Under the pieces are notes generated by a model. It saw nothing but the letters and a program-made list of their open reading frames with translations. It was not told the DNA's origin and made no database searches. A stretch of DNA of 64,000 nucleotides from Nocardioides rubriscoriae (GTDB taxonomy: Bacteria > Actinomycetota > Actinomycetes > Propionibacteriales > Nocardioidaceae). The stretch spans positions 310,001 through 374,000 of the forward strand of contig NZ_VIYJ01000005.1 in assembly GCF_008087085.1 (NCBI RefSeq), read 5' to 3'. The position numbers were made by a program, and so were the translations under genes. Positions 36,571 to 46,423 of the stretch are shown piece by piece (the stretch's first letter is position 1; every line of letters starts with the position of its first letter).

Positions 36571-36585
36571 GACCGGAGTCCGGTC
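36571..36585. terminator. Short hairpin between convergent glpX and lipase genes
   Basis: GACCGG and CCGGTC pair around AGT just outside the stop of the leftward lipase gene. The rest of 36465-36570 is GC-rich with no gene. Confidence 0.4.
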
Positions 36586-37411
36586 AGGCCGACCTGAGGG
36601 CGAGCTGGGCGGTGTCGATCTGGCGACGCAGGGCGGCCGAGACGTGGTCGATGACGCGGGGGTCGAGGGCCATGCCGACGTGGGAGGCGGTGACCTCGAC
36701 CGGAACGGCCAGCGGGTCGACGCAGGCGCGCCAGTCGACGATGCCGTCGCGCTTGGAGTAGATCGCGGTGAAGCCCACCGACGGTGGCACCGGGGCGCGG
36801 CTCTCGTCGAAGCTCTGGCGCGCGCAGGCGCCGGCGACGCACTCCTCGGCCATCAGCCCGGGCACGCCGGCCCGGCTCAGGCCGACCAGCGCGTCGACGC
36901 CCCACGACAGCGCGATGTGGTGGGCGCCGGGGGCGAGCATGGGGCTGCCGAGGGTGACGATGCCCGACACCAGGTCGGGGCGGCGTACGGCGATCCCGCG
37001 GGCGATCATGCCGCCGAGGCTGTGGCCCACGATCTGCACGCGGGTGCCGCGGCGCAGCGAGATCGCCTCGAGGCGCGCCTCGAGCTGGGCGGCGGCGTTG
37101 AGGGTGCAGCCGACGTTGGCGTGGATGTGGGAGCGGTAGGTGCGGAACCCGCGGGCGCGCAGGGTGCGGGCCATCAGCGCGAGGGTGCCGTCGCCGGCCA
37201 TGAAGCCCGGTACCAGGATGACCGGCTCGACGGCCCTCTCGACCGAGCGGCCGGTGTAGGAGCGTGACCGGCGGGTGCGGCGGTCCTCGCGGGCGCGGAC
37301 CAGGTAGCGGCCCGCCTCGGCGACCACGCTGCCCTCGCGCAGGACGGCGGCGACGTGCGGCCGGTCGAAGCCTGTGGGGAGCAGGAACGACCCCAGGGGA
37401 CTGTCATCCAT
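36584..37411 (-). CDS. Alpha/beta hydrolase, triacylglycerol lipase-like
   Basis: A 275-aa hydrolase. VILVPGFMAGDGTL precedes the nucleophile elbow VGHSLGGMIARG. An aspartate follows in IYSKRDGIVDWRAC, and a C-terminal His in SHVGMALD completes the triad. The pattern matches bacterial EstA/LipA-like esterases. No secretion signal is evident. Start ATG 37411 is preferred because TACCGT lies 7 nt upstream; 37417 is the nearby alternative. Divergent from another hydrolase. Substrate unknown. Confidence 0.8.
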   Translation of the reverse strand: MDDSPLGSFLLPTGFDRPHVAAVLREGSVVAEAGRYLVRAREDRRTRRSRSYTGRSVERAVEPVILVPGFMAGDGTLALMARTLRARGFRTYRSHIHANVGCTLNAAAQLEARLEAISLRRGTRVQIVGHSLGGMIARGIAVRRPDLVSGIVTLGSPMLAPGAHHIALSWGVDALVGLSRAGVPGLMAEECVAGACARQSFDESRAPVPPSVGFTAIYSKRDGIVDWRACVDPLAVPVEVTASHVGMALDPRVIDHVSAALRRQIDTAQLALRSA

Positions 37412-37549
37412 GCTCATGACGGTAGGGCTCGGCGTACCCGGTCCGCAGCACAACGACCCCGATGTCCGGGACTTTCTGCCCTGGTGCGCCGGCGCCCAGC
37501 GCCAGCACCACCGCCACCGCGCACCCTGCGCCGTGCCAGACTTGACCCC

Positions 37550-38467
37550 ATGCCGACCCGACTCCAGCCGGTGACGGCCTCCGAGGAGCTGTTCGCACCG
37601 GTCTCCGCCGACATCGAGCTGTGCTACCAGACCTTCGGCGACGCCGCCGACGAGCCGCTGCTGCTGGTGATGGGCCTCGGCGGCCCGATGACGTGGTGGG
37701 ACGTCGAGCTGTGCGAGATGCTCGCCCGCCAGGGCTTCTACGTCGTGCGCTTCGACAACCGCGACGCCGGTCGCTCCAGCCGGGCCCGGGGCCGGGTGAC
37801 CCGCACGATGCTCGTGCGCGCGTTCGCCGGCCTACCGGTGCGGGCGCCGTACTCGCTCGACGACATGGCCCGCGACGCCTTCGGCCTGCTCGACCACCTC
37901 GGTCTCGAGTCGGCCCACGTCGCCGGGGTGTCGATGGGCGGCATGATCGTGCAGGCGATGGCCCTGCTGCAGCCCGGTCGGGTCCGGTCGCTGGCGAGCA
38001 TCATGTCGACGACGGGTCGTCGCACGGTCGGCTGGCAGCACCCCGTGCTGTTGCGCAACCTGCTGGCCGGCAGCCCGGGCCGCGAGGGCTACATCCGCTC
38101 CAGCGTCGCGACCTGGCGCCTGATCGGCTCCCCCGCCTGGCCGATGCCGCGCGAGCAGGCCGAGCAGCGCGCCGGCGAGACCTACGACCGGGGGGTGTCC
38201 CTCGCGGGCGTGACCCGGCAGATGGCGGCCATCGTCACCGCGACCGACCGGACCCCGCGGCTGCGCGCCGTGCAGGTGCCGGCGCTCGTGGTGCACGGCC
38301 TGGCCGACAAGATGGTCCACGTCTCCGGCGGCCGGGCCACCGCGGCCGCCGTACCGGGCGCCGACCTGCTCCTGGTCGACGGCATGGGCCACGACCTGCC
38401 CCGCCCGCTGTTCGAGACCTTCACCCAGGCCATCACGGCCAACGCGCGGCGCGCGCGACCACGCTGA
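37550..38467 (+). CDS. Alpha/beta fold hydrolase
   Basis: A 305-aa cytoplasmic hydrolase. LLLVMGLGGPMTWW gives the oxyanion region. FDNRDAGRSS follows, then the nucleophile VAGVSMGGMIVQAMA, LVVHGLADKMVHVSGG with the acidic residue, and GMGHDLPRPLF with His. Such proteins are often annotated near 3-oxoadipate enol-lactonase or aclacinomycin methylesterase-like hydrolases. CAGACT lies 7 nt before the ATG. A strong 12-bp hairpin overlaps its stop. Confidence 0.83.
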   Translation: MPTRLQPVTASEELFAPVSADIELCYQTFGDAADEPLLLVMGLGGPMTWWDVELCEMLARQGFYVVRFDNRDAGRSSRARGRVTRTMLVRAFAGLPVRAPYSLDDMARDAFGLLDHLGLESAHVAGVSMGGMIVQAMALLQPGRVRSLASIMSTTGRRTVGWQHPVLLRNLLAGSPGREGYIRSSVATWRLIGSPAWPMPREQAEQRAGETYDRGVSLAGVTRQMAAIVTATDRTPRLRAVQVPALVVHGLADKMVHVSGGRATAAAVPGADLLLVDGMGHDLPRPLFETFTQAITANARRARPR

Positions 38468-38497
38468 CCCTCCTCGCCCGTGGTCGAGGGTCAGCGT
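38461..38497 (+). terminator. Perfect 12-bp hairpin at the hydrolase stop
   Basis: ACGCTGACCCTC (38461-38472) pairs with GAGGGTCAGCGT (38486-38497) around a 13-nt loop. It contains the stop codon of the rightward gene and faces the end of the leftward ATPase gene. Confidence 0.7.
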
Positions 38498-38526
38498 GGC
38501 GCTCAGGCGCTCAGGCGCTCAGGCTC

Positions 38527-38545
<19 letters not shown>
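38498..38545. repeat. Six tandem octanucleotide units
   Basis: GGCGCTCA occurs three times, followed by GGCTCTCA, GGCGCTTA and GGCGCTGG. The array overlaps the last codons and stop of the leftward ATPase gene. The unit length is not a multiple of three, so slippage would change its C-terminus. Confidence 0.75.
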
Positions 38546-39609
<1,064 letters not shown>

Positions 39610-39691
39610 GTGGCTGTGCTCCCTTCACCGGCAGGTACGTGCCGGACGATCCGTAGTGAAGTGACGCCGCTCACACTAGGGCAGGCGGCCC
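39610..39691 (-). promoter_or_regulatory. Leader of the MsiK-like gene with hairpin
   Basis: On the minus strand CCGGCA and TGCCGG (plus positions 39628-39645) form a 6-bp stem just before the GAAGGGAG ribosome site. Streptomyces msiK genes carry a known structured leader (msiK RNA). Whether this is one cannot be told by eye. Confidence 0.3.
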
Positions 39692-41821
39692 TCAGGCGCG
39701 CACGTGCAGCACCCGGGCCGTCTCGGGCAGCAGCACCGGCATCCGTACGCCGAGCGCGCCGAGCGCCGCGCCGCTGGCGGTGTGGCCTGCGGCGTCACCG
39801 AGCCAGCTGGTACCGATGAAGCCGGTCGCCTGTTCCCCCGGCGGCGTCGCGTCGCGCACGACGTAGCGGCGCGCGGGATCCAGGCCGGGCAGGGTGATCG
39901 GGGCCGGGCCCTCGGTGAGCGTGGAGTCGACCATCGCGACGACGTACCAGGCCTCGCTGCGGTCGGGGGCGACGACGCCGGTGGTGACGACGGCCGGGTC
40001 GGGGTGGTCGCCGCGCACCAGGCGCCCGGAGGCCAGGAGCGGGCGCAGCTGCTGGTGCAGGCGCACCCACCCGGCGAGCTCGTCGCGCTGCGCGGGCTCG
40101 AGGGTGCGCACGTCCCACTCGATCCCGAGGTGGCCGAGCAGCGCGGTGGCGGCGCGGAACGCCACGGTGTGGCGGCGTCCGGTGGTGTGGGCGACCGGCC
40201 CGCCGACGTGGGCACCGAGCCGCTCGAGCGGCACCAGCAGCGAGGTCCAGCGCTGGATGCGCTGGCGCTCGACGGCGTCGATGGTGTCGCTGGTCCACAC
40301 CCGGTCGGTGCGGGCCAGAACCCCGAGGTCGATGCGCCCGCCGCCGCTCGCGCAGCTCTCGATCTCGACGTCGGGGTGGGCGAGGTGCAGCTCGTCGAGC
40401 AGTGCGTAGAACGCCGCCGTCTGCTCGTGGACCGCCGCGCCGACGTCGACGAGGTCGCGGTTGTGGTCCCACTTGAGGAACGCGATCGGGTACTCGTCGA
40501 GCAGCGCCACCAGCGCGTCGCGGACGTGGGCGTAGGCCCCGGGGTGGCGCAGGTCGAGCACCTGCTGGTGGCGCCACTCGTCGGGCAGCGCGGAGGGCCG
40601 CCCGCGCAGCACCCAGCCGGGGTGCTCGCGCACCAGGTCGCTGTCGACGTTGACCATCTCGGGCTCGACCCAAAGGCCGAAGTCGAGCCCGGCGCGGTGC
40701 ACGTGCTCGATCAGCGGGTGCAGGCCCTGGGGCCACACGTCGCGGTCGACGGTCCAGTCGCCGAGCCCGGCGCGGTCGTCGCGGCGACCACGGAACCAGC
40801 CGTCGTCGAGCACGAACCGCTCGGCCCCCACGGCCGCGGCGGCGTCGGCGAGCGCCGTCAGACCGGCGAGGTCGTGGTCGAAGTACGTCGCCTCCCAGGT
40901 GTTGACGAGCACGGGCCGCGGCCTGGTCAGCGGCCGGGTGCGCCGCACCCACCCGTGCAGCCGGGTGCTGACGCCGTCGAGGCCGTCGGCGGCGTAGGAG
41001 CCGACCAGCGCCGGGCTCGCGTAGGACGCGCCCGGCGCGAGGACGACCTCGCCCTCGGCGAGCAGCTCGCCCCCGCCCAGCAGGCACTCACCCGCGACGG
41101 TGCGCTCGGCATAGGCCGCGTGGTCGCCGCTCCAGGCGACGTGGGTCGCCCAGACCTCGCCATGACCGAACCCGAATCCCGGGGTGCCGGCGGCGAGCAG
41201 CAGCGTCGCGTCGTGGCCGGTGCGGCCGTGGCGGGCCTCGCGCAGGTGGCTGCCCACCCGCCACGGGCCGCGTTGCGGCGCCCGCTCGCGAGTCCAGCGT
41301 CCGGTGAGGTCGAGCAGCTCGGTGGCACGCGCCGCCACCGGCAGCGCGTTGCGGACCTGGCCGAGCACGAGCTCCCCCGCGCCGGTGTTGGTGACGGTCG
41401 TGCGCATCTCGACCAGTCCCTCGACGGTGAGCCGCAGGTCGACCCCGACCTCCCACCCGGCCTCGTCGTCGCGCGAGACCAGCCGCACCCCGTCGCCGGC
41501 GTCGTCGTCGTACGACGTCCAGGTCCACGAGCGCAGCCGCGGCGCGACCGACCCGGGGACGCGATGGCCACTCAGCCCGGGGGTGCCGGTGAATCCCGAG
41601 ACGGTCTCGCCGACCACGCCTCGCAGGCGCGGCCGGTCGAGCGCGGAGAAGGGGACGCCGGGGGTGTGCAGGGCCAGCAGCGACGCGACGTCCTCGTCCG
41701 GCGGCAGGGCCGCGCCCCAGTGCAGCACGACCGGGAGGCCGGACGCGGAGTCGTCGTCGGCACCGGCCGCGGGCAGGGACGCGAGCACCAGGGAGACGCC
41801 CGCACGAGTCAGGTGGATCAC
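39692..41821 (-). CDS. GH36 alpha-galactosidase
   Basis: A 709-aa glycoside hydrolase releasing alpha-linked galactose from raffinose-type sugars. The N-terminal beta-sandwich precedes a TIM barrel with VNTWEATYFDHD, RFVLDDGWF, FGLWVEPEMVN and the nucleophile Asp in AFLKWDHNRDL. The acid/base is in the SCASGGGRIDLGVL to WTSDTIDAVER region. No signal peptide is visible, so it acts inside the cell on imported sugar. GTG 41821 has TAGCGT 7 nt upstream. It is divergent from the binding-protein gene. Confidence 0.92.
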   Translation of the reverse strand: MIHLTRAGVSLVLASLPAAGADDDSASGLPVVLHWGAALPPDEDVASLLALHTPGVPFSALDRPRLRGVVGETVSGFTGTPGLSGHRVPGSVAPRLRSWTWTSYDDDAGDGVRLVSRDDEAGWEVGVDLRLTVEGLVEMRTTVTNTGAGELVLGQVRNALPVAARATELLDLTGRWTRERAPQRGPWRVGSHLREARHGRTGHDATLLLAAGTPGFGFGHGEVWATHVAWSGDHAAYAERTVAGECLLGGGELLAEGEVVLAPGASYASPALVGSYAADGLDGVSTRLHGWVRRTRPLTRPRPVLVNTWEATYFDHDLAGLTALADAAAAVGAERFVLDDGWFRGRRDDRAGLGDWTVDRDVWPQGLHPLIEHVHRAGLDFGLWVEPEMVNVDSDLVREHPGWVLRGRPSALPDEWRHQQVLDLRHPGAYAHVRDALVALLDEYPIAFLKWDHNRDLVDVGAAVHEQTAAFYALLDELHLAHPDVEIESCASGGGRIDLGVLARTDRVWTSDTIDAVERQRIQRWTSLLVPLERLGAHVGGPVAHTTGRRHTVAFRAATALLGHLGIEWDVRTLEPAQRDELAGWVRLHQQLRPLLASGRLVRGDHPDPAVVTTGVVAPDRSEAWYVVAMVDSTLTEGPAPITLPGLDPARRYVVRDATPPGEQATGFIGTSWLGDAAGHTASGAALGALGVRMPVLLPETARVLHVRA

Positions 41822-41879
41822 CGCCCGCACGCTATCGGCAGCGCTCGCCAGGCCACCCGCAGGTGTCTGGACAACCGCA

Positions 41880-41893
41880 CTGGACCGGTCCAG
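41880..41893. promoter_or_regulatory. 14-bp palindromic operator in the sugar locus
   Basis: CTGGACCGGTCCAG is a perfect palindrome with a central CG, midway between the alpha-galactosidase and binding-protein starts. LacI-family and some GntR-family sugar repressors bind such sites. A TAAGTG -10 candidate for the rightward operon begins 3 bp after it. No matching repressor is encoded in the window. Confidence 0.6.
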
Positions 41894-41934
41894 GGTAAGT
41901 GACCAGCGACACACGACTCTTGGGAGGGTGCGCC

Positions 41935-43293
41935 ATGCGAACGACACGACCACATCGGGCACATCGGGCGGGGCGGGGGGCCACCGAGCGCCGCAGGTTC
42001 CTCGCCGCGTCCGCGACACTGGTGCTGGGCGCCACGCTCCTGTCGGCGTGCAGCGGGACCGCCGACGACGAGCTCGTCTGGTACGTCAACCCCGACAACG
42101 GGGGCCAGGCCGCCATCGCCCAGCGGTGCAGCGAGGGCAAGCCCTACACCATCAAGACCCAGCAGCTGCCCCAGGACGCCGGGCAGCAGCGCATCCAGCT
42201 GGCCCGTCGCATCGCCGCGGGCGACACCGGCATCGACCTGATGAGCATCGACCCGCCCTACACCGCGGAGTTCGCCAACGCCGGCTACCTCGCACCGATC
42301 CCCGAGGAGCTGCAGGCCAAGCTCACCGAGCAGTCGTTCGACGGCGCGATCAAGGCGGCCACGTGGAACGACCAAGTCGTCGTGGCGCCACTGTGGTCCA
42401 ACACCCAGGTGCTCTGGTACCGCAAGTCGGTCGTCGAGGGCACCCCGGTCGGCGACAAGCTCGCCGCCGGTGAGCCCGTCACCTGGGACGAGGTCATCGA
42501 CCTGGCCGCGTCCAAGGGCAAGGACGTCGCCGTGCAGGCCAACAAGTACGAGGGCTACGTCGTGTGGATCAACGCGCTGGTCTCGGGCGCGGGCGGCGAC
42601 CTGGTCAGCGACGTCGACCAGGGCATCGACGCCACCATCGACCTCGACTCCGACGCCGGACGTGCGGCCGCGGGGGTCATCGCCAAGCTGGCCAAGCAGG
42701 CGGCCCCGGCCGACCTGTCGATCGCCCAGGAGGGGCAGGCCACCACCACCTTCGGCAGCGACAAGGGCTCGTTCCTGGTCAACTGGACCTACACCTGGGG
42801 CAACTACGACGCCGCCCAGCCCGACGTCAAGAAGGACATGGGCTACGCGGCCTACCCCCAGACCGTGGCCGGTGAGGACCCCCGTCCTCCCTACGGCGGC
42901 ATCGGCCTGGGCGTGAGCAGCAAGTCGGAGAAGAAGGACTGGGCCATGGAGGCCATGGAGTGCCTGGTGTCCCCCGAGAACCAGGCCGTCGACGCCGCCT
43001 ACACCGGCAACATGCCAGCCAGCGAGGCCGGCTACGAGTCGGTCAAGGCCGGCGGTCCCGAGGGTCTGCCCCAGGCCCAGCGTGACGCCCTGCTCGCCTA
43101 CCCCGACGACCTGATCGAGCTGTGGAAGACCAGCCTCGACCAGTCCGCCCCGCGCACGGTGACGCCGTACTGGAGCGACATCTCCGGCGCGATCCAGAGC
43201 ACCTGGCACCCGGCGTCCTCGGTCACCGAGGACACCCCGGCGGAGTCGGCCGACTTCATCGGGCGCGTGCTGCGCGGAGAGGACCTGCTGTGA
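41935..43293 (+). CDS. Sugar ABC transporter substrate-binding lipoprotein
   Basis: A 452-aa periplasmic-type binding protein of cluster B (MalE-like). Twin arginines (ERRRFLAASATL) precede the lipobox LLSACSG near residue 40, so it may be exported by Tat before lipidation. Ligand-binding segments include LWSNTQVLWYRKSVVEG and NWTYTWGNY. ATG 41935 follows GGGAGGGTGCGCC. It heads an operon with two permeases and an ATPase. With the divergent alpha-galactosidase, the likely ligand is raffinose, melibiose or another alpha-galactoside. Confidence 0.88.
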   Translation: MRTTRPHRAHRAGRGATERRRFLAASATLVLGATLLSACSGTADDELVWYVNPDNGGQAAIAQRCSEGKPYTIKTQQLPQDAGQQRIQLARRIAAGDTGIDLMSIDPPYTAEFANAGYLAPIPEELQAKLTEQSFDGAIKAATWNDQVVVAPLWSNTQVLWYRKSVVEGTPVGDKLAAGEPVTWDEVIDLAASKGKDVAVQANKYEGYVVWINALVSGAGGDLVSDVDQGIDATIDLDSDAGRAAAGVIAKLAKQAAPADLSIAQEGQATTTFGSDKGSFLVNWTYTWGNYDAAQPDVKKDMGYAAYPQTVAGEDPRPPYGGIGLGVSSKSEKKDWAMEAMECLVSPENQAVDAAYTGNMPASEAGYESVKAGGPEGLPQAQRDALLAYPDDLIELWKTSLDQSAPRTVTPYWSDISGAIQSTWHPASSVTEDTPAESADFIGRVLRGEDLL

Positions 43294-44255
43294 GCGCCAC
43301 GCTCGAGACCCCGAAGACGCCCACGCCGTCGGCCGGTCACCAGAAGCCCCGGCGCGACACCTCCGACCGTGCCGTCGCCGAGAACCGCCTCGGCCTCAAG
43401 CTGGTCGCCCCGGCCGTGGTCATCATGGTGATCGTCACCGCCTACCCGATGCTGCGGGCGCTCTACCTGTCGCTGTTCCGCTACCGGCTCACCGCGCCCG
43501 ACGACAAGGAGTTCATCGGGCTCAGCAACTACCTGACCGTCCTCGGCGACCCGCTGTTCTGGCGCGACACGCTCAACACGGTGCTGATCATGGTGATCAC
43601 CGTCAGCGTCGAGCTGGTCATCGGCTTCGCCTTCGCGATGGTCATGCACCGGGTGATCTTCGCCCCCGGGGCGATCCGCACCGCGATCCTGATCCCCTAC
43701 GGCATCATCACCGTCGTCTCGGCGTTCTCCTGGCAGTTCACCTTCAGCACCACCAACGGCTGGGTCAACTCGTGGTTCAACTGGGTGCCGGGCATCGACC
43801 CCGACCTCAACTGGTTCGGCGGCCACTGGACGGCGATGTTCGCGATCATGGTCTCCGAGATCTGGAAGACCACGCCGTTCATGTCGCTGCTGCTCCTCGC
43901 CGGTCTCAGCCAGGTCTCCGAGGACATGATCGAGGCGGCCAAGGTCGACGGTGCCACCTGGACCCAGCGGCTCACCAAGGTGATCCTGCCCAACATGCGC
44001 GCCGCGATCATGGTGGCGGTGCTGTTCCGCGCGCTCGACGCCTTCCGGATCTTCGACAACATCTTCGTGATGACCCGCGGTGCGCAGAACACCGAGTCGT
44101 CGTCGTTCCTGACCTACCGGCAGGTGATCGAGCAGCTGCAGCTCGGCGTCGGCTCGGCGCTGTCGGTGCTGCTGTTCCTCACCGTGCTGCTGCTGGCCTA
44201 CCTGATCACCAAGCTGTTCCGCGTCGACCTGGCGCAGGCGAGGGGTGAGGGCTGA
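43290..44255 (+). CDS. Sugar ABC transporter permease (MalF type)
   Basis: A 321-aa inner-membrane permease with six helices; the first is LVAPAVVIMVIVTAYPMLRA. The EAA loop reads EAAKVDGATWTQRLTKVILP and contacts the ATPase. GTG 43290 overlaps the preceding stop (GTGA). Its ATG-proximal 35 residues are polar. It pairs with the next gene to form the transmembrane pore. Confidence 0.9.
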   Translation: MSATLETPKTPTPSAGHQKPRRDTSDRAVAENRLGLKLVAPAVVIMVIVTAYPMLRALYLSLFRYRLTAPDDKEFIGLSNYLTVLGDPLFWRDTLNTVLIMVITVSVELVIGFAFAMVMHRVIFAPGAIRTAILIPYGIITVVSAFSWQFTFSTTNGWVNSWFNWVPGIDPDLNWFGGHWTAMFAIMVSEIWKTTPFMSLLLLAGLSQVSEDMIEAAKVDGATWTQRLTKVILPNMRAAIMVAVLFRALDAFRIFDNIFVMTRGAQNTESSSFLTYRQVIEQLQLGVGSALSVLLFLTVLLLAYLITKLFRVDLAQARGEG

Positions 44256-45124
44256 TGGCCACGACTGACACCAAGACCAAGGTCGGCACCGGCGTCGGGT
44301 TCGTCGCCATCCTCGTGTGGTGCCTGCTGCCCATCGCCTGGATCGTGTCGCTGTCGTTCAAGACCGTCGACGAGACCAACGCGGGCTCGGCGCAGTTCCT
44401 GCCCAAGGACGCCTCGCTCGACAACTACAAGGCGTTGCTGGGCCTGACCGACGACCCGGTCTCCGACGCCGCCGCCTCCGACTTCGGGCAGGCGCTGCTC
44501 AACTCGCTCGTGGTCTCCCTGGTGGCGACCGTGCTGTCGGTGCTGTTCGCGACGCTGGCGGCGTACGCCATCGCGCGGCTGGAGTTCCGGGGCAAGCGGC
44601 TGGTGCTCTCGCTGGCCCTGGCCATCGCGATGTTCCCGGTGGTCTCGCTGGTGGGCCCGTTGTTCGACATGTGGCGCACCTTCGGGCTGTTCAACACCTG
44701 GCCCGGCCTGATCATCCCCTACATGACCTTCACGCTGCCGCTGGCGATCTGGACCCTGTCGGCGTTCTTCCGCGAGATCCCGTGGGAGATGGAGCAGGCC
44801 GCCCAGGTCGACGGGGCGACGTCGTGGCAGGCCTTCCGCAAGGTGATCGTGCCGCTGGCCGCACCGGGGGTCTTCACCGCCGCGATCCTGACGTTCTTCT
44901 TCGCCTGGAACGAGTTCGTGCTCGCCATCTCGCTCACCTCGACGCAGAAGGCGCGCACCGTGCCGGCGCAGATGTCGTACTTCGTCGGGCCCGACCCGTT
45001 CAACCCGCCCTACGGGCAGCTCGCCACCGCATCGGTGATCGTCACGGTCCCGATCATCGTCATCGTCCTGTTGTTCCAGCGCAAGATCGTCGCCGGCCTC
45101 ACCTCCGGCGCAGTGAAGGGGTGA
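44255..45124 (+). CDS. Sugar ABC transporter permease (MalG type)
   Basis: A 289-aa permease. FVAILVWCLLPIAWIVSLSF is the first helix, and the EAA loop is EQAAQVDGATSWQAFRKVIVP. A long periplasmic stretch between helices one and two (LPKDASLDNYKALLGLTDD) is family-typical. Its ATG shares one base with the preceding TGA. It acts with the MalF-type permease and an ATPase. Confidence 0.9.
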   Translation: MATTDTKTKVGTGVGFVAILVWCLLPIAWIVSLSFKTVDETNAGSAQFLPKDASLDNYKALLGLTDDPVSDAAASDFGQALLNSLVVSLVATVLSVLFATLAAYAIARLEFRGKRLVLSLALAIAMFPVVSLVGPLFDMWRTFGLFNTWPGLIIPYMTFTLPLAIWTLSAFFREIPWEMEQAAQVDGATSWQAFRKVIVPLAAPGVFTAAILTFFFAWNEFVLAISLTSTQKARTVPAQMSYFVGPDPFNPPYGQLATASVIVTVPIIVIVLLFQRKIVAGLTSGAVKG

Positions 45125-45131
45125 TCGGCTC

Positions 45132-46355
45132 ATGGCCGGTATCGACATGAGGAACATCGTCAAGAAGTACGGCGACGGCTTCCCCGCCGTCAACGACGTC
45201 AGCATCGACGTGCAGGACGGGGAGTTCATGATCCTGGTCGGCCCCTCGGGCTGCGGGAAGTCGACGCTGCTGCGGATGATCGTGGGCCTGGAGGACATCA
45301 CCTCGGGCGACATGATGATCGGCGACAAGCGCGTCAACGACCTCGCCCCGCGCGACCGCAACCTCGCGATGGTGTTCCAGAACTACGCGCTCTACCCCCA
45401 CCTGTCGGTCTACGAGAACATCGCGTTCCCGTTGCGGCTGGCCAAGGCGCCCGACGCCGAGGTCGACGAGAAGGTACGGGCGGCGTCGAAGACGCTCGAG
45501 CTCGACGAGCACCTCGACCGCAAGCCCGGCAACCTGTCGGGTGGGCAGCGCCAGCGCGTCGCGATGGGGCGGGCGATCGTGCGCGACGCCGACGCGTTCC
45601 TCTTCGACGAGCCGCTGTCCAACCTCGACGCCAAGCTGCGCGGCCAGATGCGCAGCGAGATCGCCCGGCTGCAGAAGCGCTTGGGCATCACCACGGTCTA
45701 CGTCACCCACGACCAGACCGAGGCAATGACGCTCGGCGACCGCGTGGCGGTCCTCAAGCGCGGGATCCTCCAGCAGCTCGCCACCCCCCGCGAGCTCTAC
45801 GAGAACCCCGGCAACCTCTTCGTCGCCGGGTTCATCGGCTCCCCGCCGATGAACTTCCTGCCCGCCACCGTCGAGGGCACCTCCGTCACGCTGCCCTTCG
45901 GGGCCGTGGAGATCCCGGCCGACAAGGCCGAGAAGGTCCAGGGGCGGGGCCTGCTGATCGCCGGCATCCGGCCCGAGCACTTCGAGGACGCCTCCGTCGT
46001 CGACGACAAGTCGGCCGGCTCGACGTTCCGCACCCACGTCGACGTCGTGGAGTGGCTGGGCAACGAGGCCTACGCCTACATCCCCTTCGAGGCCCCGCCC
46101 GAGGTGCAGACCCAGCTGCAGGAGCTCGAGCGCGACCTCGACGGCGAGTCGCTGCGCACCCAGCTCGTCGTCTCCCTCGACGGCACCAGCACCATCAGCG
46201 AGGGCGACGAGGCCGAGATCTGGGTCAACACCGCCAAGATGCACCTGTTCGACCCCGCCACCGGTGAGAACCTCACCGTCGACCGCGACCGGGCCGGTCG
46301 CATCGTGGGCGACGCCATGGCCGAGGCCGCCGAGCAGCCGGTCGCGGCCGGCTGA
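45132..46355 (+). CDS. Sugar ABC transporter ATPase (UgpC/MalK type)
   Basis: A 407-aa ATPase: GPSGCGKSTLLRMIVG, LSGGQRQRVAMGRAIVR, FDEPLSNLDAKLR, VTHDQTEAMTLGDRV. The regulatory domain follows FVAGFIGSPPMN. It is about 45 residues longer than the MsiK-like protein 6 kb away and differs in the C-terminal domain. It is probably the dedicated ATPase of this importer. A terminator-like hairpin follows 21 bp after the stop. Confidence 0.9.
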   Translation: MAGIDMRNIVKKYGDGFPAVNDVSIDVQDGEFMILVGPSGCGKSTLLRMIVGLEDITSGDMMIGDKRVNDLAPRDRNLAMVFQNYALYPHLSVYENIAFPLRLAKAPDAEVDEKVRAASKTLELDEHLDRKPGNLSGGQRQRVAMGRAIVRDADAFLFDEPLSNLDAKLRGQMRSEIARLQKRLGITTVYVTHDQTEAMTLGDRVAVLKRGILQQLATPRELYENPGNLFVAGFIGSPPMNFLPATVEGTSVTLPFGAVEIPADKAEKVQGRGLLIAGIRPEHFEDASVVDDKSAGSTFRTHVDVVEWLGNEAYAYIPFEAPPEVQTQLQELERDLDGESLRTQLVVSLDGTSTISEGDEAEIWVNTAKMHLFDPATGENLTVDRDRAGRIVGDAMAEAAEQPVAAG

Positions 46356-46376
46356 GTCCTTCGCTCCCGCGTGCCT

Positions 46377-46414
46377 CGACGTCCGCCCGCCCCGTCAGGG
46401 GTCGGCGGACGTCG
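46377..46414. terminator. Bidirectional hairpin after the sugar operon
   Basis: CGACGTCCGCC (46377-46387) pairs with GGCGGACGTCG (46404-46414), with CCCC/GGGG pairing inside. It lies between the convergent ATPase and DUF3105 genes. Confidence 0.75.
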
Positions 46415-46423
46415 TGGGTCGGA

